From Panacagrimonas sp. (GTDB lineage: Bacteria; Pseudomonadota; Gammaproteobacteria; Nevskiales; Nevskiaceae): DNA of 64,000 bases. The translations under genes and the position numbers were made by a program. The notes under the pieces were generated by a model. That model was not told the origin of the DNA. It did no database searches and saw only the letters and a program-made list of their open reading frames with translations. Below, one piece after another: positions 37,535 through 50,979 of the stretch; the first letter of the stretch is position 1; each line of letters begins with the position of its first letter. The stretch is from assembly GCF_020697055.1 (NCBI RefSeq), contig NZ_JAJFBP010000017.1, forward strand, positions 1 to 64,000, read 5' to 3'.

Positions 37535-37939
37535 ATGTCAGCCGAAACCTGGGCCATTGCGGTCTACGTCCTCGCGACGTTCGCGATCATCGGCATCATG
37601 CTGCTCGGCTCGTGGCTGCTCGGTGGGCGGGCCTGGGGTCGTGCCAAGGACGAGCCGTTCGAATCCGGCGTGCTCGGCGCGGGTTCCACGCGACTGCGCC
37701 TCTCGGCCAAGTTCTACCTCGTGGCCATGTTCTTCGTGATCTTCGACCTCGAAGCGGTGTACCTCTTCGCGTGGTCGATCAGCGTCCGCGAGTCCGGGTG
37801 GCCGGGATTCGTCGAGGCGCTGATCTTCATCGTCATCCTCATCGCCAGCCTCGTGTACCTGTGGCGCATCGGCGCGCTCGAGTGGGCGCCCGAGGGCCGA
37901 CGCAAGATCGCGCAGCGGGCTCACACCCAAGGCCCCTGA
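37535..37939 (+). CDS. nuoA: NADH-quinone oxidoreductase subunit A
   Basis: A 134-residue membrane subunit with three helices. The conserved loop between helices 1 and 2 reads [13 protein letters not shown], and helix 2 contains [13 protein letters not shown], with the acidic residues of the quinone-site region. The ATG at 37535 is preferred over 37517 because GGGAG at 37522-37526 is well spaced from it. It is the first gene of the complex I operon. Confidence 0.95.
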   Translation: MSAETWAIAVYVLATFAIIGIMLLGSWLLGGRAWGRAKDEPFESGVLGAGSTRLRLSAKFYLVAMFFVIFDLEAVYLFAWSISVRESGWPGFVEALIFIVILIASLVYLWRIGALEWAPEGRRKIAQRAHTQGP

Positions 37940-37977
37940 TTCGCGACGACGGCGACGGCCAGCATTCGCAAGCCAAA

Positions 37978-38646
37978 ATGGAATACACCCTCACACGCAT
38001 CGACCCGAACAAGCAGACGTATCCGATGCAGCAGCGTTCCACCGGGCCCGACCCGATGGAGACGCAGGTGCACAAGAACGTCTTTCTCGGAAAGCTCGAG
38101 TCGATGATGCACGGCGCCGTCAACTGGGGCCGCAAGAACTCGATCTGGCCGTACAACTTCGGCCTCTCCTGCTGCTACGTGGAGATGGCCACGGCGTTCA
38201 CGCCGACGCACGATCTCGCGCGCTTCGGCGCCGAGGTCATCCGTGCATCGCCGCGCCAGGCCGACCTGATGGTCGTGGCCGGTACCTGCTTCATCAAGAT
38301 GGCCCCGGTCGTCCAGCGCCTCTATGAGCAGATGCTGGAACCCAAGTGGGTCATCTGCATGGGTGCCTGCGCCAACTCCGGCGGCATGTACGACATCTAT
38401 TCGGTGGTGCAGGGCGTGGACAAGTTCCTGCCCGTCGACGTCTACATTCCCGGCTGTCCGCCGCGACCCGAGGCGTTCCTGCAGGCGCTGACGCTGCTGC
38501 AGGACTCGATCGGCAAGGAGCGCCGGCCGTTGTCGTGGGTGGTCGGCGAACAGGGCATCTACAAGGCGAACATGCCGGCGCAGCGTGATCTGAAACACGC
38601 CGAGCGCGTGCAGCAGACCGTGCTTCGCACGCCGGATTCCGTCTGA
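37978..38646 (+). CDS. nuoB: NADH-quinone oxidoreductase subunit B
   Basis: A 222-residue peripheral-arm subunit carrying cluster N2, the last iron-sulfur centre before quinone. Its ligands are Cys65 and Cys66 (GLSCCYVEM), Cys131 (MGACANSGG) and Cys160 (PGCPPRPE), shifted by two from E. coli. The long N-terminus MEYTLTRID resembles E. coli-type NuoB. It is followed by a 115-bp gap holding a palindromic repeat. Confidence 0.97.
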   Translation: MEYTLTRIDPNKQTYPMQQRSTGPDPMETQVHKNVFLGKLESMMHGAVNWGRKNSIWPYNFGLSCCYVEMATAFTPTHDLARFGAEVIRASPRQADLMVVAGTCFIKMAPVVQRLYEQMLEPKWVICMGACANSGGMYDIYSVVQGVDKFLPVDVYIPGCPPRPEAFLQALTLLQDSIGKERRPLSWVVGEQGIYKANMPAQRDLKHAERVQQTVLRTPDSV

Positions 38647-38705
38647 ACGACATGGTGCAGACGACGAGTGCCCTCGCCCCACCGCGCGCGCCGCGCGCGG
38701 TCCTC

Positions 38706-38730
38706 CCCTCTCCCGCAATGCGGGCGGGGG
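38706..38730. repeat. REP-like palindrome between nuoB and nuoCD
   Basis: A hairpin with CCCGC/GCGGG core (38712-38716 with 38720-38724) extended by pairing of CCCTC with GGGGG across one mismatch. Its core CCCCTCTCCCGC recurs at 57119-57130 inside another gene. It may act as an mRNA stability or processing site within the operon. Confidence 0.7.
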
Positions 38731-38761
38731 ACATTGGCGCCGCTTCGCGGCAGGCGCGTTG

Positions 38762-40558
38762 ATGGCGGCCGACGACGCACCGCAGGCCAAGGGCCTCCAG
38801 CACGAGATCGTGCGCGAGGTCTATCGCCGTTTCGGCGAGAGCGGGTTCCTGTTCCAGGCCACCGTCGACGGCATGCCGACGCTGTGGGTGGAGGCCGGGC
38901 GCATCCTCGACGTGCTGCGCTTCCTGAAGAACGAGGTCGCGCGGCCCTACCGGATGCTGTTCGACCTCACCGCGCTCGACGAGCGCGTGCGCAAGCACCG
39001 CGACGGCCAGCCGGCGAGCGACTTCACGGTGGTCTACCACCTGCTGTCGATCGATCGCTGCAACGCCAAGGAACTCGGCGGCGGTGACATCCGCCTGAAG
39101 GTCGCGCTCACCGGTGACAAGCACGAGTGTCCGTCGTGCATCAGCGTGTTCAAGAACGCCAACTGGTACGAGCGCGAAGCCTGGGACCTGTTCGGCGTGG
39201 TCTTCACCGGGCATCCGAACCTGCGACGCATCCTGCTGCCGCCGCGCTGGGAAGGGCATCCGGGCCGCAAGGACTATCCGGCGCGCGCCACCGAGTTCGA
39301 TCCGTTCCTGCTCGACCAGATGCGCCAGGACCTCGACCAGGAAGCGCTGCTGTTCAAACCCGAAGAGTGGGGCATGAAGCGCTCGAGCGAGGACGCGGAC
39401 TTCATGTTCCTCAACCTCGGGCCCAACCACCCGAGCGCGCACGGGGCGTTCCGCATCGTACTTCAGCTGGACGGCGAAGAGATCGTCGACTGCGTGCCCG
39501 ACATCGGCTACCACCATCGTGGCGCCGAGAAGATGGCCGAGCGCCAGAGCTGGCACACCTACATCCCGTACACCGATCGCATCGACTATCTCGGCGGGGT
39601 GATGAACAACCTGCCGTACATCCTCAACGTCGAGAAGCTGGCCGGCATCGAGGTGCCGGACCGGGTCAAGACCATCCGCGTGATGATGTCGGAGTTCTTC
39701 CGCATCACCTCGCACCTGCTGTTCTACGGCACCTACTGCCAGGACGTCGGCGCGATGAGCCCGGTGTTCTTCATGTTCGTGGACCGGCAGAAGGCCTACG
39801 ACGTGATCGAGGCGGTCACGGGCTTTCGCATGCACCCGGCGTGGTTCCGCATCGGCGGCGTCGCGCACGATCTCCCGAACGGCTGGGAGAAGAAGGTCAA
39901 GGAGTTCATCGATTGGCTGCGGCCGCGCATGGACGAGTACGAGAAGGCCGCGCTCAAGAACGCCGTGCTGGTCACGCGTTCCAAGGGCGTGGCGGCGTAC
40001 AACGCCGCGGAAGCCATCGAGTGGGGCGTCACCGGTCCGGGGCTGCGTGCCGCCGGTGTGAACTTCGACTACCGCAAGGCGCGTCCGTATTCGGGCTACG
40101 AGAACTTCGAGTTCGACGTGCCGCTGGCCGACGTCAGCGACGTCTACACCCGCGGCTGCCTGCGCGCCGAGGAGATCCGGCAGTCGATCCGGATCATCGA
40201 GCAGTGCCTCAACCACATGCCCGCGGGTCCGTTCAAGGCCGATCACCCGCTGACCTGTCCGCCGCCCAAGGAACGCACGCTGCACGACATCGAGACGCTG
40301 ATCACGCACTTCCTGGGCGTGAGCTGGGGGCCGGTGATCCCGCCGGGCGAGTCGACCACGATCATCGAGGCGACCAAGGGCCTGAACAGCTACTACTCGG
40401 TGGCCGACGGCAGCACGACCGCGTATCGCACGCGCATCCGCACGCCGAGCTTTGCGCACCTGCAGCAGATCCCGGCGGCGATCAACGGCCACATGATCCC
40501 AGACCTGATCGCGTACATCGCATCGATCGATTTCGTGATGGCGGACGTGGACCGCTAG
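38762..40558 (+). CDS. nuoCD: NADH-quinone oxidoreductase subunits C and D, fused
   Basis: A 598-residue fusion of the 30-kDa (NuoC, about 1-190, with [19 protein letters not shown] and [19 protein letters not shown]) and 49-kDa (NuoD, about 205-598, with [20 protein letters not shown] and the C-terminal [10 protein letters not shown]) subunits. Together with NuoB they form the quinone-binding site. The fusion and its length (E. coli 600) mark this as the E. coli/Pseudomonas type of complex I. The ATG at 38762 is used; a TTG precedes it directly. nuoE starts 5 nt after the stop. Confidence 0.97.
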   Translation: MAADDAPQAKGLQHEIVREVYRRFGESGFLFQATVDGMPTLWVEAGRILDVLRFLKNEVARPYRMLFDLTALDERVRKHRDGQPASDFTVVYHLLSIDRCNAKELGGGDIRLKVALTGDKHECPSCISVFKNANWYEREAWDLFGVVFTGHPNLRRILLPPRWEGHPGRKDYPARATEFDPFLLDQMRQDLDQEALLFKPEEWGMKRSSEDADFMFLNLGPNHPSAHGAFRIVLQLDGEEIVDCVPDIGYHHRGAEKMAERQSWHTYIPYTDRIDYLGGVMNNLPYILNVEKLAGIEVPDRVKTIRVMMSEFFRITSHLLFYGTYCQDVGAMSPVFFMFVDRQKAYDVIEAVTGFRMHPAWFRIGGVAHDLPNGWEKKVKEFIDWLRPRMDEYEKAALKNAVLVTRSKGVAAYNAAEAIEWGVTGPGLRAAGVNFDYRKARPYSGYENFEFDVPLADVSDVYTRGCLRAEEIRQSIRIIEQCLNHMPAGPFKADHPLTCPPPKERTLHDIETLITHFLGVSWGPVIPPGESTTIIEATKGLNSYYSVADGSTTAYRTRIRTPSFAHLQQIPAAINGHMIPDLIAYIASIDFVMADVDR

Positions 40559-40563
40559 CCGAC

Positions 40564-41091
40564 ATGTCGAACACCACCGCACAACCCGTCATCAAGCTCG
40601 CGGATCTCGGAAAAGCGCCGCCGTTCGCACTCAGCGACCAGGAGCGTCACGAGATCATCGATGAAATGCATCACTACCCGGACCCGCGGGCGGCGAGCAT
40701 CGGCGCGCTCAAGATCGTGCAGAAGCATCGCGGCTGGGTGCCGGATGCCGCGATCCCCGTCGTGGCCAAGATGATCGGCACCGACGCCGCGGATCTCGAA
40801 GGGGTCGCCACGTTCTACAGCCTGATCTTCCGCCAGCCGGTCGGCCGCCACGTGGTCACCGTGTGCGACAGCATCTCGTGCCACCTCACCGGCTACGACG
40901 AGCTGCGCGTCGCGCTCGAGGCCAAGCTCGGAATCCGCTTCGGCCAGACCACGCCGGATCAGCGGTTCACGCTGCTGCCGATCTGCTGTCTCGGCGCCTG
41001 CGATCGCGGGCCGACGATGATGATCGACGAGGATCTGCACGGTGACGTGGACCCCGCCGGCCTCGACAAGATTCTCGGAGCGTACTCGTGA
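40564..41091 (+). CDS. nuoE: NADH-quinone oxidoreductase subunit E
   Basis: A 175-residue thioredoxin-like ferredoxin subunit carrying the binuclear cluster N1a. Ligands Cys101, Cys106, Cys142 and Cys146 have the same spacing as in E. coli. It binds NuoF in the NADH-oxidising module. The stop overlaps the nuoF start (GTGA). Confidence 0.96.
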   Translation: MSNTTAQPVIKLADLGKAPPFALSDQERHEIIDEMHHYPDPRAASIGALKIVQKHRGWVPDAAIPVVAKMIGTDAADLEGVATFYSLIFRQPVGRHVVTVCDSISCHLTGYDELRVALEAKLGIRFGQTTPDQRFTLLPICCLGACDRGPTMMIDEDLHGDVDPAGLDKILGAYS

Positions 41092-42389
41092 AGATCAGCG
41101 CCGAGACGCATCCGCTGACGCACACGATCGACGCCAAGCGCGGCCCGCTGGATCTGAAGGGCTACGAGAAGGTCGGTGGCTACGAGGGCCTGCGCAAGGC
41201 GATCAAGGAACTTCAGCCGCTGGAGGTGCAGCAGCGCGTCAAGGACGCCAACCTGCGCGGCCGCGGCGGTGCGGGCTTTCCCACCGGCATCAAGTGGAGC
41301 CTGGTCCCGATGGGACCGGACGCCGGCGCCAAGTACCTCGTCTGCAACGCCGACGAGATGGAACCCGGCACGTTCAAGGACCGCCTGCTGATGGAAGAGG
41401 CGCCGCACCTGATGGTCGAGGCGATGATCGTCGCCGCGTACGCCATCGGCGCCTGCACCGGTTACATCTTCCTGCGCGGCGAGTACGTGGTCTCGGCGAA
41501 CAATCTCAACAAGGCGCTCGCCGAAGCGCGCGCCGCCGGCCTGCTGGGCAAGAACATCCTCGGCAGCGGCTGGGACTACGACTGCTTCGTGCACACCGGC
41601 GCCGGCCGCTACATCTGCGGTGAAGAGACCGCGCTGATCAACTCGCTGGAAGGCCGCCGCGCCAATCCGCGCGCCAAGCCGCCGTTCCCGCAGATCAGCG
41701 GCCTGTGGGGCCGCCCGACGGTCGTCAACAACGTCGAGACGCTCTGCAACATCCCGTCGATCGTGGTCAACGGCGGCGACTGGTTCAAAGGCCTGTCGCA
41801 GGGCAAGACCAAGGACGGCGGCACCAAGCTCTATGGCTGCTCGGGGCGCGCCAACAAGCCGGGGTGCTGGGAGCTGCCCTTCGGCACCACCACGCGCGAG
41901 ATCCTGGAAGTTCACGCCGGCGGCATGAAGGGCGGCAAGAAGCTCAAGGCCTGGCTACCGGGCGGCGCGTCGACCGACTTCCTGCTGCCCGAGCACCTCG
42001 ACCTGCCGATGGATTTCGACACGATCTCCAAGGCCGGCTCGCGCATGGGCACGGGCCTGATCACCGTGGTCGCCGAGGACCAGAGCATGGTCTCGGCGGT
42101 GCGCAACCTCGAAGAGTTCTTCTCGCGCGAGTCCTGCGGCTGGTGCACGCCGTGCCGCGACGGCCTGCCGTGGTCGGTGCGCCTGCTGCGCGCGATCGAG
42201 AACGGCGAAGGCAAGCCGGGCGACATCGAAAAGCTGATGACGCTGACCAAGCAGCTGGGTCCGGGTCGCACTTTCTGCGCGCACGCACCGGGCGCGATGG
42301 AACCGCTGCAGTCGGCGATCAAATATTTCCGCGGTGAATTCGAGGCGGGCATCCGCGCGGGCGCGGCCACGGCCGCGGTGCAGGCGTAA
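41088..42389 (+). CDS. nuoF: NADH-quinone oxidoreductase subunit F
   Basis: A 433-residue subunit that binds NADH, FMN and cluster N3. The nucleotide/flavin glycine-rich motif is [15 protein letters not shown]3 ligands are Cys350, Cys353, Cys356 (CGWCTPC) and Cys397. GTG start at 41088 overlaps the nuoE stop. Electrons from NADH enter complex I here and pass to NuoG. Confidence 0.97.
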   Translation: MKISAETHPLTHTIDAKRGPLDLKGYEKVGGYEGLRKAIKELQPLEVQQRVKDANLRGRGGAGFPTGIKWSLVPMGPDAGAKYLVCNADEMEPGTFKDRLLMEEAPHLMVEAMIVAAYAIGACTGYIFLRGEYVVSANNLNKALAEARAAGLLGKNILGSGWDYDCFVHTGAGRYICGEETALINSLEGRRANPRAKPPFPQISGLWGRPTVVNNVETLCNIPSIVVNGGDWFKGLSQGKTKDGGTKLYGCSGRANKPGCWELPFGTTTREILEVHAGGMKGGKKLKAWLPGGASTDFLLPEHLDLPMDFDTISKAGSRMGTGLITVVAEDQSMVSAVRNLEEFFSRESCGWCTPCRDGLPWSVRLLRAIENGEGKPGDIEKLMTLTKQLGPGRTFCAHAPGAMEPLQSAIKYFRGEFEAGIRAGAATAAVQA

Positions 42390-42396
42390 AAAACAC

Positions 42397-45093
42397 ATGG
42401 CGAAAATTCACGTCGACGGCAAGGTCTACGAGGTCAGCGGCAGCGACAACCTGCTGCAGGCCTGCCTGTCGCTCGGGCTCGACATTCCGTACTTCTGCTG
42501 GCATCCGGCGCTGGGCAGCGTCGGCGCCTGCCGCCAGTGCGCGGTCAAGCAGTACCGCGACGAGAACGACAAGAACGGCCGCATCGTGATGTCCTGCATG
42601 ACGCAGGCGCAGGACAACATGTACATCTCGATCGCGGACGGCGAGGCAACCGAGTTTCGCGAGGCGATCATCGAGTTCCTGATGACCAACCACCCGCACG
42701 ACTGCCCGGTCTGCGAGGAAGGTGGCCACTGTCATCTGCAGGACATGACGGTGATGACGCGGCATCACGCGCGCTCCTACCGCTTCGACAAGCGCACGCA
42801 CCTCAACCAGGATCTCGGGCCCTTCATCGGCCACGAGATGAACCGCTGCATCTCCTGCTACCGCTGCGTGCGCTACTACCGCGACTACGCCGGCGGTACC
42901 GACCTGGGTGTGTTCGGCGCGGCGTCCAACGTCTACTTCGGTCGCGCCGAGGACGGCACGCTGGAGAGCGAATTCAGCGGCAACCTGACCGAGGTCTGCC
43001 CGACCGGCGTGTTCACCGACAAGACCCACTCCGAGCGCTACGTGCGCAAGTGGGACATGCAGTTCGCGCCGAGCATCTGCGCCGGCTGCTCGGTGGGCTG
43101 CAACGTGTCGCCGGGCGAGCGCTACGGCGAAGTGCGCCGCATCGAGAACCGCTACCACGGCGCGCTCAACGGCTATTTCCTGTGCGATCGCGGCCGCTTC
43201 GGCTACGGCTACACCAATCGCAAGGATCGTCCGAAGCTGCCGATCCTCAAGATCGAAGGCAAGCACCGCACGGTGTCGGGCGAAGTCGGCGCCGAGCAGG
43301 CGCGGGCCATCGTCGGCGGTGCGAAGAAGATCATGGGCATCGGCTCGCCGCGCGCGTCGATCGAAGCCAACTTCGCGCTGCGTCACCTCGTCGGCGCCGA
43401 CCGCTTCAGCAGCGGCGTCGCGGCCGGGGAGCACGAGCTGGTCAAGCTCGCGTCGTCGATCCTGACCGGACCGCTGGGCAGTACCACGGTGCGCGACATC
43501 GAGGGCGCCGACTGCGTGCTCGTGCTCGGCGAGGACCTGACGCAGACCGCCGCGCGTCTCGCGCTCGCGGTGCGCCAGGCCGCACGCGGCCGCATGGTCT
43601 CCGAAGGCGCCAAGAAGAACATTCCCGAGTGGCAGGTCATCGCGCTCGCCGACCTGGTGCAGCAGGCCAAGAACCCGGTGTTCGTCGCCACGCCCGAGAT
43701 CTCGCGGCTCGACGACATCGCCACCGCGACGCATCGCGCCTCGCCCGAACAGATCGCCAAGCTCGGCTTTGCCATTGCGCACCGCCTCGATGCCGGCGCG
43801 CCGGTGGCCGCGGGTCTGGACGAGGCGACCGCCAAGCTCGCCGACCAGATCGCCGAAGCGCTCGGAAAAGCGAGCCGGCCGCTGGTGGTGTCCGGCTGCG
43901 GCACGGGATCGGTCGCGGTGATGCAGGCGGCGGCCAACGTCGCCTGGGCGCTGAAGAAGAAGGGCAACGGGGCCGGCATCGCGCTGGCCCTGCCCGAAGC
44001 CAACAGCATGGGTCTGAGCCTGTTCGACGCGCCGCCGCTGGGTCACGCGCTCGCCGCGGCGGCCAACGGCGAAGTCGACGTGCTGGTGGTGCTGGAGAAC
44101 GATCTGTATCGCCGCGCGCCCAAGGCGGCGGTGGACGCGGCGCTGTCCAAGGCGCGCGTCATCGTCATCGATCATCAGCTCACCGAGACGGCGCAGCAGG
44201 CGGACCTGATGCTGCCGGCCGGCACGGTGTTCGAGACCGACGGTACGTTCGTCAACTACGAAGGCCGCGCGCAGCGCTACTTCCAGGTGTTCGACCCGGC
44301 CTACTACGACCGCACCGTCTCGCTGCAGGAGTCGTGGCGCTGGATCGCCGGAGCCGGCGACAGCGGCTGGAACAAGCTCGATGACGTGACCGGTGCCTGC
44401 GCACGCGAGATGCCGCAGTTCGCGGTGATCACCGAGACCGCGCCGAACGCCAAGTTCCGCCTCAATGGAATGAAGCTCGCGCGTGCGCCGCATCGCTACT
44501 CCGGCCGCACCGCGATGCGCGCGAACCTGTCGGTGCACGAGCCGCGCGCCACGCAGGACGCCGATTCGGCGCTTGCGTTCTCGATGGAAGGCGCCAACGG
44601 CTCGATGAGCATGGAACGTCCGTCCGAGCTGATCCCGTTCGCGTGGTCGCCCGGCTGGAACTCGCCGCAGGCCTGGAACAAGTTCCAGGACGAGGTCGGC
44701 GGGCAGATGAAAGGCGGCGATGCGGGCGAGCCGGTGATCGTCACCGATCCCAACGCGACGCAGGCCTACTTCGCGCCCGGCTCGGGCGGCGCGGGCAACG
44801 AGCTGCGCGTGGTGCCGATGCGGCACCTGTTCGGCAGTGAAGAGCAGAGCGCGCGCGCCGAGGTCATCCAGCAGCGTGCGCCCAAGCCCTATGTCGCGAT
44901 CAGCCGGGCCGATGCGGAGCGTCTGAACATCAGCGGCGGCAGCGTGAAGGTCAGTTTCGCGGGGGGTGCGTCGGCGAACCTGCCGGTGCACGTGAGCGAC
45001 ACGCTGCCTTCCGGCACGGTCGGATTGCCGGTGGGTCTGCCGGGCGTGCCGTACGCGGCGCCTGGCAGCGCGATCACCGTGGGGACCGCGTGA
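42397..45093 (+). CDS. nuoG: NADH-quinone oxidoreductase subunit G
   Basis: An 898-residue iron-sulfur subunit. The N-terminal 2Fe-2S domain ([15 protein letters not shown]), the His-Cys N5 site ([16 protein letters not shown]) and the N4 motif CISCYRC are followed by [10 protein letters not shown], the extra N7 cluster site of E. coli-type NuoG. The rest is a molybdopterin-oxidoreductase-like fold without cofactor. Length is close to E. coli (908). The stop overlaps the nuoH start (TGATG). Confidence 0.97.
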   Translation: MAKIHVDGKVYEVSGSDNLLQACLSLGLDIPYFCWHPALGSVGACRQCAVKQYRDENDKNGRIVMSCMTQAQDNMYISIADGEATEFREAIIEFLMTNHPHDCPVCEEGGHCHLQDMTVMTRHHARSYRFDKRTHLNQDLGPFIGHEMNRCISCYRCVRYYRDYAGGTDLGVFGAASNVYFGRAEDGTLESEFSGNLTEVCPTGVFTDKTHSERYVRKWDMQFAPSICAGCSVGCNVSPGERYGEVRRIENRYHGALNGYFLCDRGRFGYGYTNRKDRPKLPILKIEGKHRTVSGEVGAEQARAIVGGAKKIMGIGSPRASIEANFALRHLVGADRFSSGVAAGEHELVKLASSILTGPLGSTTVRDIEGADCVLVLGEDLTQTAARLALAVRQAARGRMVSEGAKKNIPEWQVIALADLVQQAKNPVFVATPEISRLDDIATATHRASPEQIAKLGFAIAHRLDAGAPVAAGLDEATAKLADQIAEALGKASRPLVVSGCGTGSVAVMQAAANVAWALKKKGNGAGIALALPEANSMGLSLFDAPPLGHALAAAANGEVDVLVVLENDLYRRAPKAAVDAALSKARVIVIDHQLTETAQQADLMLPAGTVFETDGTFVNYEGRAQRYFQVFDPAYYDRTVSLQESWRWIAGAGDSGWNKLDDVTGACAREMPQFAVITETAPNAKFRLNGMKLARAPHRYSGRTAMRANLSVHEPRATQDADSALAFSMEGANGSMSMERPSELIPFAWSPGWNSPQAWNKFQDEVGGQMKGGDAGEPVIVTDPNATQAYFAPGSGGAGNELRVVPMRHLFGSEEQSARAEVIQQRAPKPYVAISRADAERLNISGGSVKVSFAGGASANLPVHVSDTLPSGTVGLPVGLPGVPYAAPGSAITVGTA

Positions 45094-46130
45094 TGGATCT
45101 GCCGTCCTGGATCACGCAGGAGATGATCGACATCGCCATCAAGGTGGTGCAGACGATCGTGATCCTGCTGGGCCTGGTCATCAGCGCCGCGTGGATGATC
45201 TGGCTCGAACGCCGCCTGCTCGCGTTGTGGCAGGACCGCTACGGTCCGAACCGCGTCGGCCCGTTCGGTCTGGGCCAGGTCATCGCCGACATGCTGAAGA
45301 TCTTCTTCAAGGAAGACTGGACGCCGCCGTTCGCCGACAAGGCGATGTTCTGGATCGCACCGGCGATCGCGATGGCGATGATGATGCTCGGCTTCCTGGT
45401 CATCCCGCTGACCGACACGATCTGGGTGGGCGATCTCAATATCGGCCTGCTGTTCTTCCTGGCGATCGCCGGCCTGGCGGTCTACGCGGTGATCCTCGGC
45501 GGATGGGCCAGCAACTCCAAGTACGCGCTGCTCGGCGGCGTGCGCTCGACCGCGCAGACCATCAGCTACGAAGTGTTCATGGGCATCTCGCTGATGGGCG
45601 TGGTGATGCTCGCCGGCTCGTTCAACCTGCGCGAGATCGTGCACGACCAGCAGGCGACATGGTTCGGCTTCATCCCGCAGTGGAACGTCTTTGCGCAGTT
45701 CCTCGCATTCCTGGTTTGGGTGCCGGCGGCACTGGCGGTCACGCATCGCACGCCGTTCGACCTGCCCGAGGCCGAGCAGGAACTGGTGCAGGGCTACCAC
45801 ACCGAGTACTCGTCCATGAAGTTCGGCATGTTCATGGTCAGCGAGTACGTCGGCATCGTGATGGTGTCGGCGCTGACGACGACGCTGTTCTTCGGCGGCT
45901 GGGACGTGCCTTTCGTGGAGAACGAAGGCTGGTTCCTGTCGTTCCTGTCGTTCACCGGCAAGACCTTCTTCTTCATGTGCGCCTACATCCTCGTGCGTGC
46001 CGCGCTGCCGCGGCCGCGCTACGACCAGATCATGGCGGCGGGCTGGAAGGTGTGCCTGCCGATCTCCCTGGTCAATCTGCTCGGCACCGCCGCGGTCATC
46101 CTGTGGACGGCACCCGGAGCCACCGCATGA
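45093..46130 (+). CDS. nuoH: NADH-quinone oxidoreductase subunit H
   Basis: A 345-residue membrane subunit with about eight helices that links the quinone chamber to the proton channels. Conserved loops are [19 protein letters not shown] and [20 protein letters not shown], lined with the acidic residues of the E-channel. ATG 45093 (a GTG at 45090 is possible). Its stop overlaps the nuoI start. Confidence 0.96.
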   Translation: MDLPSWITQEMIDIAIKVVQTIVILLGLVISAAWMIWLERRLLALWQDRYGPNRVGPFGLGQVIADMLKIFFKEDWTPPFADKAMFWIAPAIAMAMMMLGFLVIPLTDTIWVGDLNIGLLFFLAIAGLAVYAVILGGWASNSKYALLGGVRSTAQTISYEVFMGISLMGVVMLAGSFNLREIVHDQQATWFGFIPQWNVFAQFLAFLVWVPAALAVTHRTPFDLPEAEQELVQGYHTEYSSMKFGMFMVSEYVGIVMVSALTTTLFFGGWDVPFVENEGWFLSFLSFTGKTFFFMCAYILVRAALPRPRYDQIMAAGWKVCLPISLVNLLGTAAVILWTAPGATA

Positions 46131-46666
46131 TCGGAAAAATCCTCCACGGCATTTGGACCCAGCTGCGCAGCATCGGCATGATCTTCATGCACAGCTTCCG
46201 CAAACGGGACACGATCCAGTATCCGGAAGTGAAGCCCTACATGCCGCCGCGCTACCGCGGTCGCATCGTGCTCACGCGCGACCCCGACGGCGAAGAGCGC
46301 TGCGTGGCCTGCAACCTCTGCGCGGTGGCCTGCCCGGTGGGCTGCATCTCGCTGCAGAAGGCCGAGAAGCCGGACGGGCGCTGGTATCCCGAGTTCTTCC
46401 GCATCAACTTCTCGCGCTGCATCTTCTGCGGCCTGTGCGAGGAAGCCTGCCCGACGACGGCGATCCAGCTGACGCCGGATTACGAGATGTGCGAGTACGA
46501 CCGCCAGAACCTGGTCTACGAGAAGGAGCACCTGACGATCAGCGGGCCGGGCAAGTATCCCGACTACAACTTCTATCGGGTCGCGGGACTGGCGGTGAAG
46601 GACAAGCCCAAGGGCGCGGCGCTGAATGAAGCACAGCCGATCGACGTGAAGAGTCTCTTGCCGTGA
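46127..46666 (+). CDS. nuoI: NADH-quinone oxidoreductase subunit I
   Basis: A 179-residue ferredoxin-like subunit with two 4Fe-4S clusters (N6a, N6b): Cys59/62/65/69 and Cys98/101/104/108, each in CxxCxxCxxxCP form. It passes electrons from NuoG towards NuoB. Length equals E. coli (180). The stop overlaps the GTG start of nuoJ. Confidence 0.97.
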   Translation: MIGKILHGIWTQLRSIGMIFMHSFRKRDTIQYPEVKPYMPPRYRGRIVLTRDPDGEERCVACNLCAVACPVGCISLQKAEKPDGRWYPEFFRINFSRCIFCGLCEEACPTTAIQLTPDYEMCEYDRQNLVYEKEHLTISGPGKYPDYNFYRVAGLAVKDKPKGAALNEAQPIDVKSLLP

Positions 46667-47160
46667 ATCTTCACGAAATTGCTTTCTACTTCTTCGGCTT
46701 CATCGCCGTGGTCTCCACGATCCTGGTGATCGTGAATCCCAACCCCGTGCACGGCCTGATGTACCTGGTGGTGTCGCTGCTCGCGGTCGCCAGCGTGTTC
46801 TTCTCGCTCGGCGCGCCGTTCGCCGCGATGCTCGAAGTGATCGTCTATGCCGGCGCCATCATGGTGCTGTTCGTGTTCGTCGTGATGATGCTCAACCTCG
46901 GCGAGACCGTGGTGAAGCAGGAACAGGCCTGGCTCAAGCCGGGCACGTGGATCGGGCCGGGCATCCTGTGCGCGGCGCTGCTGTTCCCGATCCTGCAGCT
47001 GCTGCTGGACGGGCACCAGACGCCGGCCGGGGTCAAGGAAGTGGATGCCAAGGCGGTGGGCGTGGCGCTGTACGGGCCGTACCTGCTGGCGGTGGAGCTG
47101 GCCTCGATGATGCTCACCGCGGGACTCGTGGCGGCATATCACCTGGGCAAGCACGACTAG
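46663..47160 (+). CDS. nuoJ: NADH-quinone oxidoreductase subunit J
   Basis: A 165-residue membrane subunit with five helices. Helix 3 has the expected [18 protein letters not shown] segment with the pi-bulge region of complex I. GTG start overlaps nuoI. It is about 20 residues shorter than the E. coli protein at the C-terminus. Confidence 0.95.
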   Translation: MNLHEIAFYFFGFIAVVSTILVIVNPNPVHGLMYLVVSLLAVASVFFSLGAPFAAMLEVIVYAGAIMVLFVFVVMMLNLGETVVKQEQAWLKPGTWIGPGILCAALLFPILQLLLDGHQTPAGVKEVDAKAVGVALYGPYLLAVELASMMLTAGLVAAYHLGKHD

Positions 47161-47200
47161 TCGTACCGGGAAGCACGCAAGAGAACGAAGAAGAAAAGGA

Positions 47201-47518
47201 ATGACCGAATTCACCGGCATACCGATGGAGCACGGCCTGGCGCTGTCGGGCGTGCTGTTCTCGCTCGGGGTGATGGGCCTGCTCGTGCGCCGGAACATCC
47301 TGTTCATGCTGATGTCGCTCGAGATCATGCTGAACTCGGCGGCGCTGGCCTTCGTCGTCGCCGGCAGCCGCTGGCAGCAGCCCGATGGCCAGATCATGTT
47401 CATGCTGATCATCACGCTCGCGGCCTGCGAGGCCTGCGTGGGACTGGCGCTGCTGCTGCAGCTCTACCGTCGCTTCGGCTCGCTCGACGTCGATGCGGCC
47501 TCGCAGATGAAGGGATAA
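47201..47518 (+). CDS. nuoK: NADH-quinone oxidoreductase subunit K
   Basis: A 105-residue subunit with three helices, related to Mrp[17 protein letters not shown] holds the conserved Glu of the E-channel and a second Glu lies in [16 protein letters not shown] precedes the ATG, which follows nuoJ by 40 bp. Confidence 0.96.
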   Translation: MTEFTGIPMEHGLALSGVLFSLGVMGLLVRRNILFMLMSLEIMLNSAALAFVVAGSRWQQPDGQIMFMLIITLAACEACVGLALLLQLYRRFGSLDVDAASQMKG

Positions 47519-47531
47519 GGCCAAGACGACC

Positions 47532-49379
<1,848 letters not shown>

Positions 49380-49416
49380 TGCCCGCCCTCGTACCGAACC
49401 CGGGACGGTTCTTCGC

Positions 49417-50979
49417 ATGATTCTCGTCTGGCTCATCCTGATTCCGTTCATCGCGGGCCTGCTTTCCTGGCAGGCCGAACTGCGCTTCGGAACGAAGTAC
49501 CCGCGCTGGATCGCGCTGATCGGCATGCTGATCGCGCTGGGCATCTCGATCTGGTTGTGGCTCGCGTTCGACTACACGATCGCCACCGCGGGCGAAAAAC
49601 CGGACTGGGTCATCGAGTACAAGGCGCCGTGGATCCCGCGCTTCGGCATCTCGTTCCACTTCGCGCTCGATGGCCTGTCGATCCTGTTGGTGCTGCTGAC
49701 CAACCTGCTCGGCGTGATGGCGATCATCTGCTCGTGGAAGGAGATCGATCGCAACGTCGGCTTCTTCCATCTGAACCTGCTGTGGAACCTGGGCGGCGTC
49801 GTCGGCGTGTTCCTGACGCTCGATCTGTTCCTGTTCTTCTTCCTGTGGGAAATGATGCTGGTGCCGATGTACTTCCTGATTGCGCTGTGGGGGCATGACA
49901 CCCCGGGCGGCAAGGGCAAGGTGTACGCGGCGACCAAGTTCTTCCTCTTCACCCAGGCCTCGGGCCTGGTGATGCTGCTCGCGATCCTGGGCCTGGTGTT
50001 CGTCAACTACCAGACCAGCGGCGTCATCACGTTCAACTACGAGGACCTGCTCAAGGCCGAGATGAGCGCGAACGTCGAGTACATCCTGATGCTCGGCTTC
50101 TTCATCGCGTTCGCCGTCAAGACACCGGCGGTGCCGCTGCACACCTGGCTGCCGGATGCGCACTCGCAGGCGCCGACCGCGGGCTCGGTCGATCTCGCGG
50201 GCATCCTGCTGAAGACGGCGGCCTACGGCATGCTGCGGTTCGGCATCCCGCTGTTCCCGAACGCGTCGGCGGAGTTCGCACCCATCGCGATGTGGCTGGG
50301 CGTGGCCGGCATCGTGTACGCCGGCGTGATGGTCTTTGCGCAGACCGACATCAAGCGCCTGGTGGCGTACTCCTCGGTCTCGCACATGGGCTTCGTGCTC
50401 GTCGGCATCTACGCCGGTACGGAGATCGCGCTGCAGGGCGTGATCATCCAGATGCTCGCGCACGGCATCTCGGCCGGGGCGCTGTTCATCCTGTGCGGCG
50501 AGATCTACGAACGCCTGCATACCCGCGACCTGAGGAAGATGGGCGGCTTGTGGTCACGCTTCCCGTACCTGCCGCCGATCACGCTGTTCTTCGTCGCGGC
50601 GAGCCTGGGCCTGCCGGGCCTCGGCAACTTCATCGGCGAATTCCTGGTGCTGATCGGCACGTGGAGCGTCGATCCGATCCTGACCGTGGTCGCGTCGACC
50701 GGCCTGATCCTCGCGGCGGTGTACTCGTTGATGATGATCCAGCGCGCGTTCCACGGGCCGACGCAGGACGACGGGCACGGTCACGGCGAAGAGAAGCTGG
50801 AGGATCTCAACCGTCGCGAGCTGGGCATGCTCGGCGCGCTGATGGTGATCATGCTGTGGCTGGGACTGTATCCGCAGCCCTTCCTCGATACCTCGGCAGC
50901 GGCGATGCAGCACGTCGCGGCGGTCTATGCGGCGGCGCAGCCTGAAGCGGTCGCGGCGGTGGTGGGGGTGACCCGGTGA
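49417..50979 (+). CDS. nuoM: NADH-quinone oxidoreductase subunit M
   Basis: A 520-residue antiporter-like pump subunit. The helix-5 Glu is in FFLWEMMLVPMYFLIALWG and the helix-7 Lys in AVKTPAVPLHTWLPDAH; the helix-12 region is NFIGEFLVLIG. The stop overlaps the GTG start of nuoN. It follows nuoL after 37 bp. Confidence 0.97.
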   Translation: MILVWLILIPFIAGLLSWQAELRFGTKYPRWIALIGMLIALGISIWLWLAFDYTIATAGEKPDWVIEYKAPWIPRFGISFHFALDGLSILLVLLTNLLGVMAIICSWKEIDRNVGFFHLNLLWNLGGVVGVFLTLDLFLFFFLWEMMLVPMYFLIALWGHDTPGGKGKVYAATKFFLFTQASGLVMLLAILGLVFVNYQTSGVITFNYEDLLKAEMSANVEYILMLGFFIAFAVKTPAVPLHTWLPDAHSQAPTAGSVDLAGILLKTAAYGMLRFGIPLFPNASAEFAPIAMWLGVAGIVYAGVMVFAQTDIKRLVAYSSVSHMGFVLVGIYAGTEIALQGVIIQMLAHGISAGALFILCGEIYERLHTRDLRKMGGLWSRFPYLPPITLFFVAASLGLPGLGNFIGEFLVLIGTWSVDPILTVVASTGLILAAVYSLMMIQRAFHGPTQDDGHGHGEEKLEDLNRRELGMLGALMVIMLWLGLYPQPFLDTSAAAMQHVAAVYAAAQPEAVAAVVGVTR

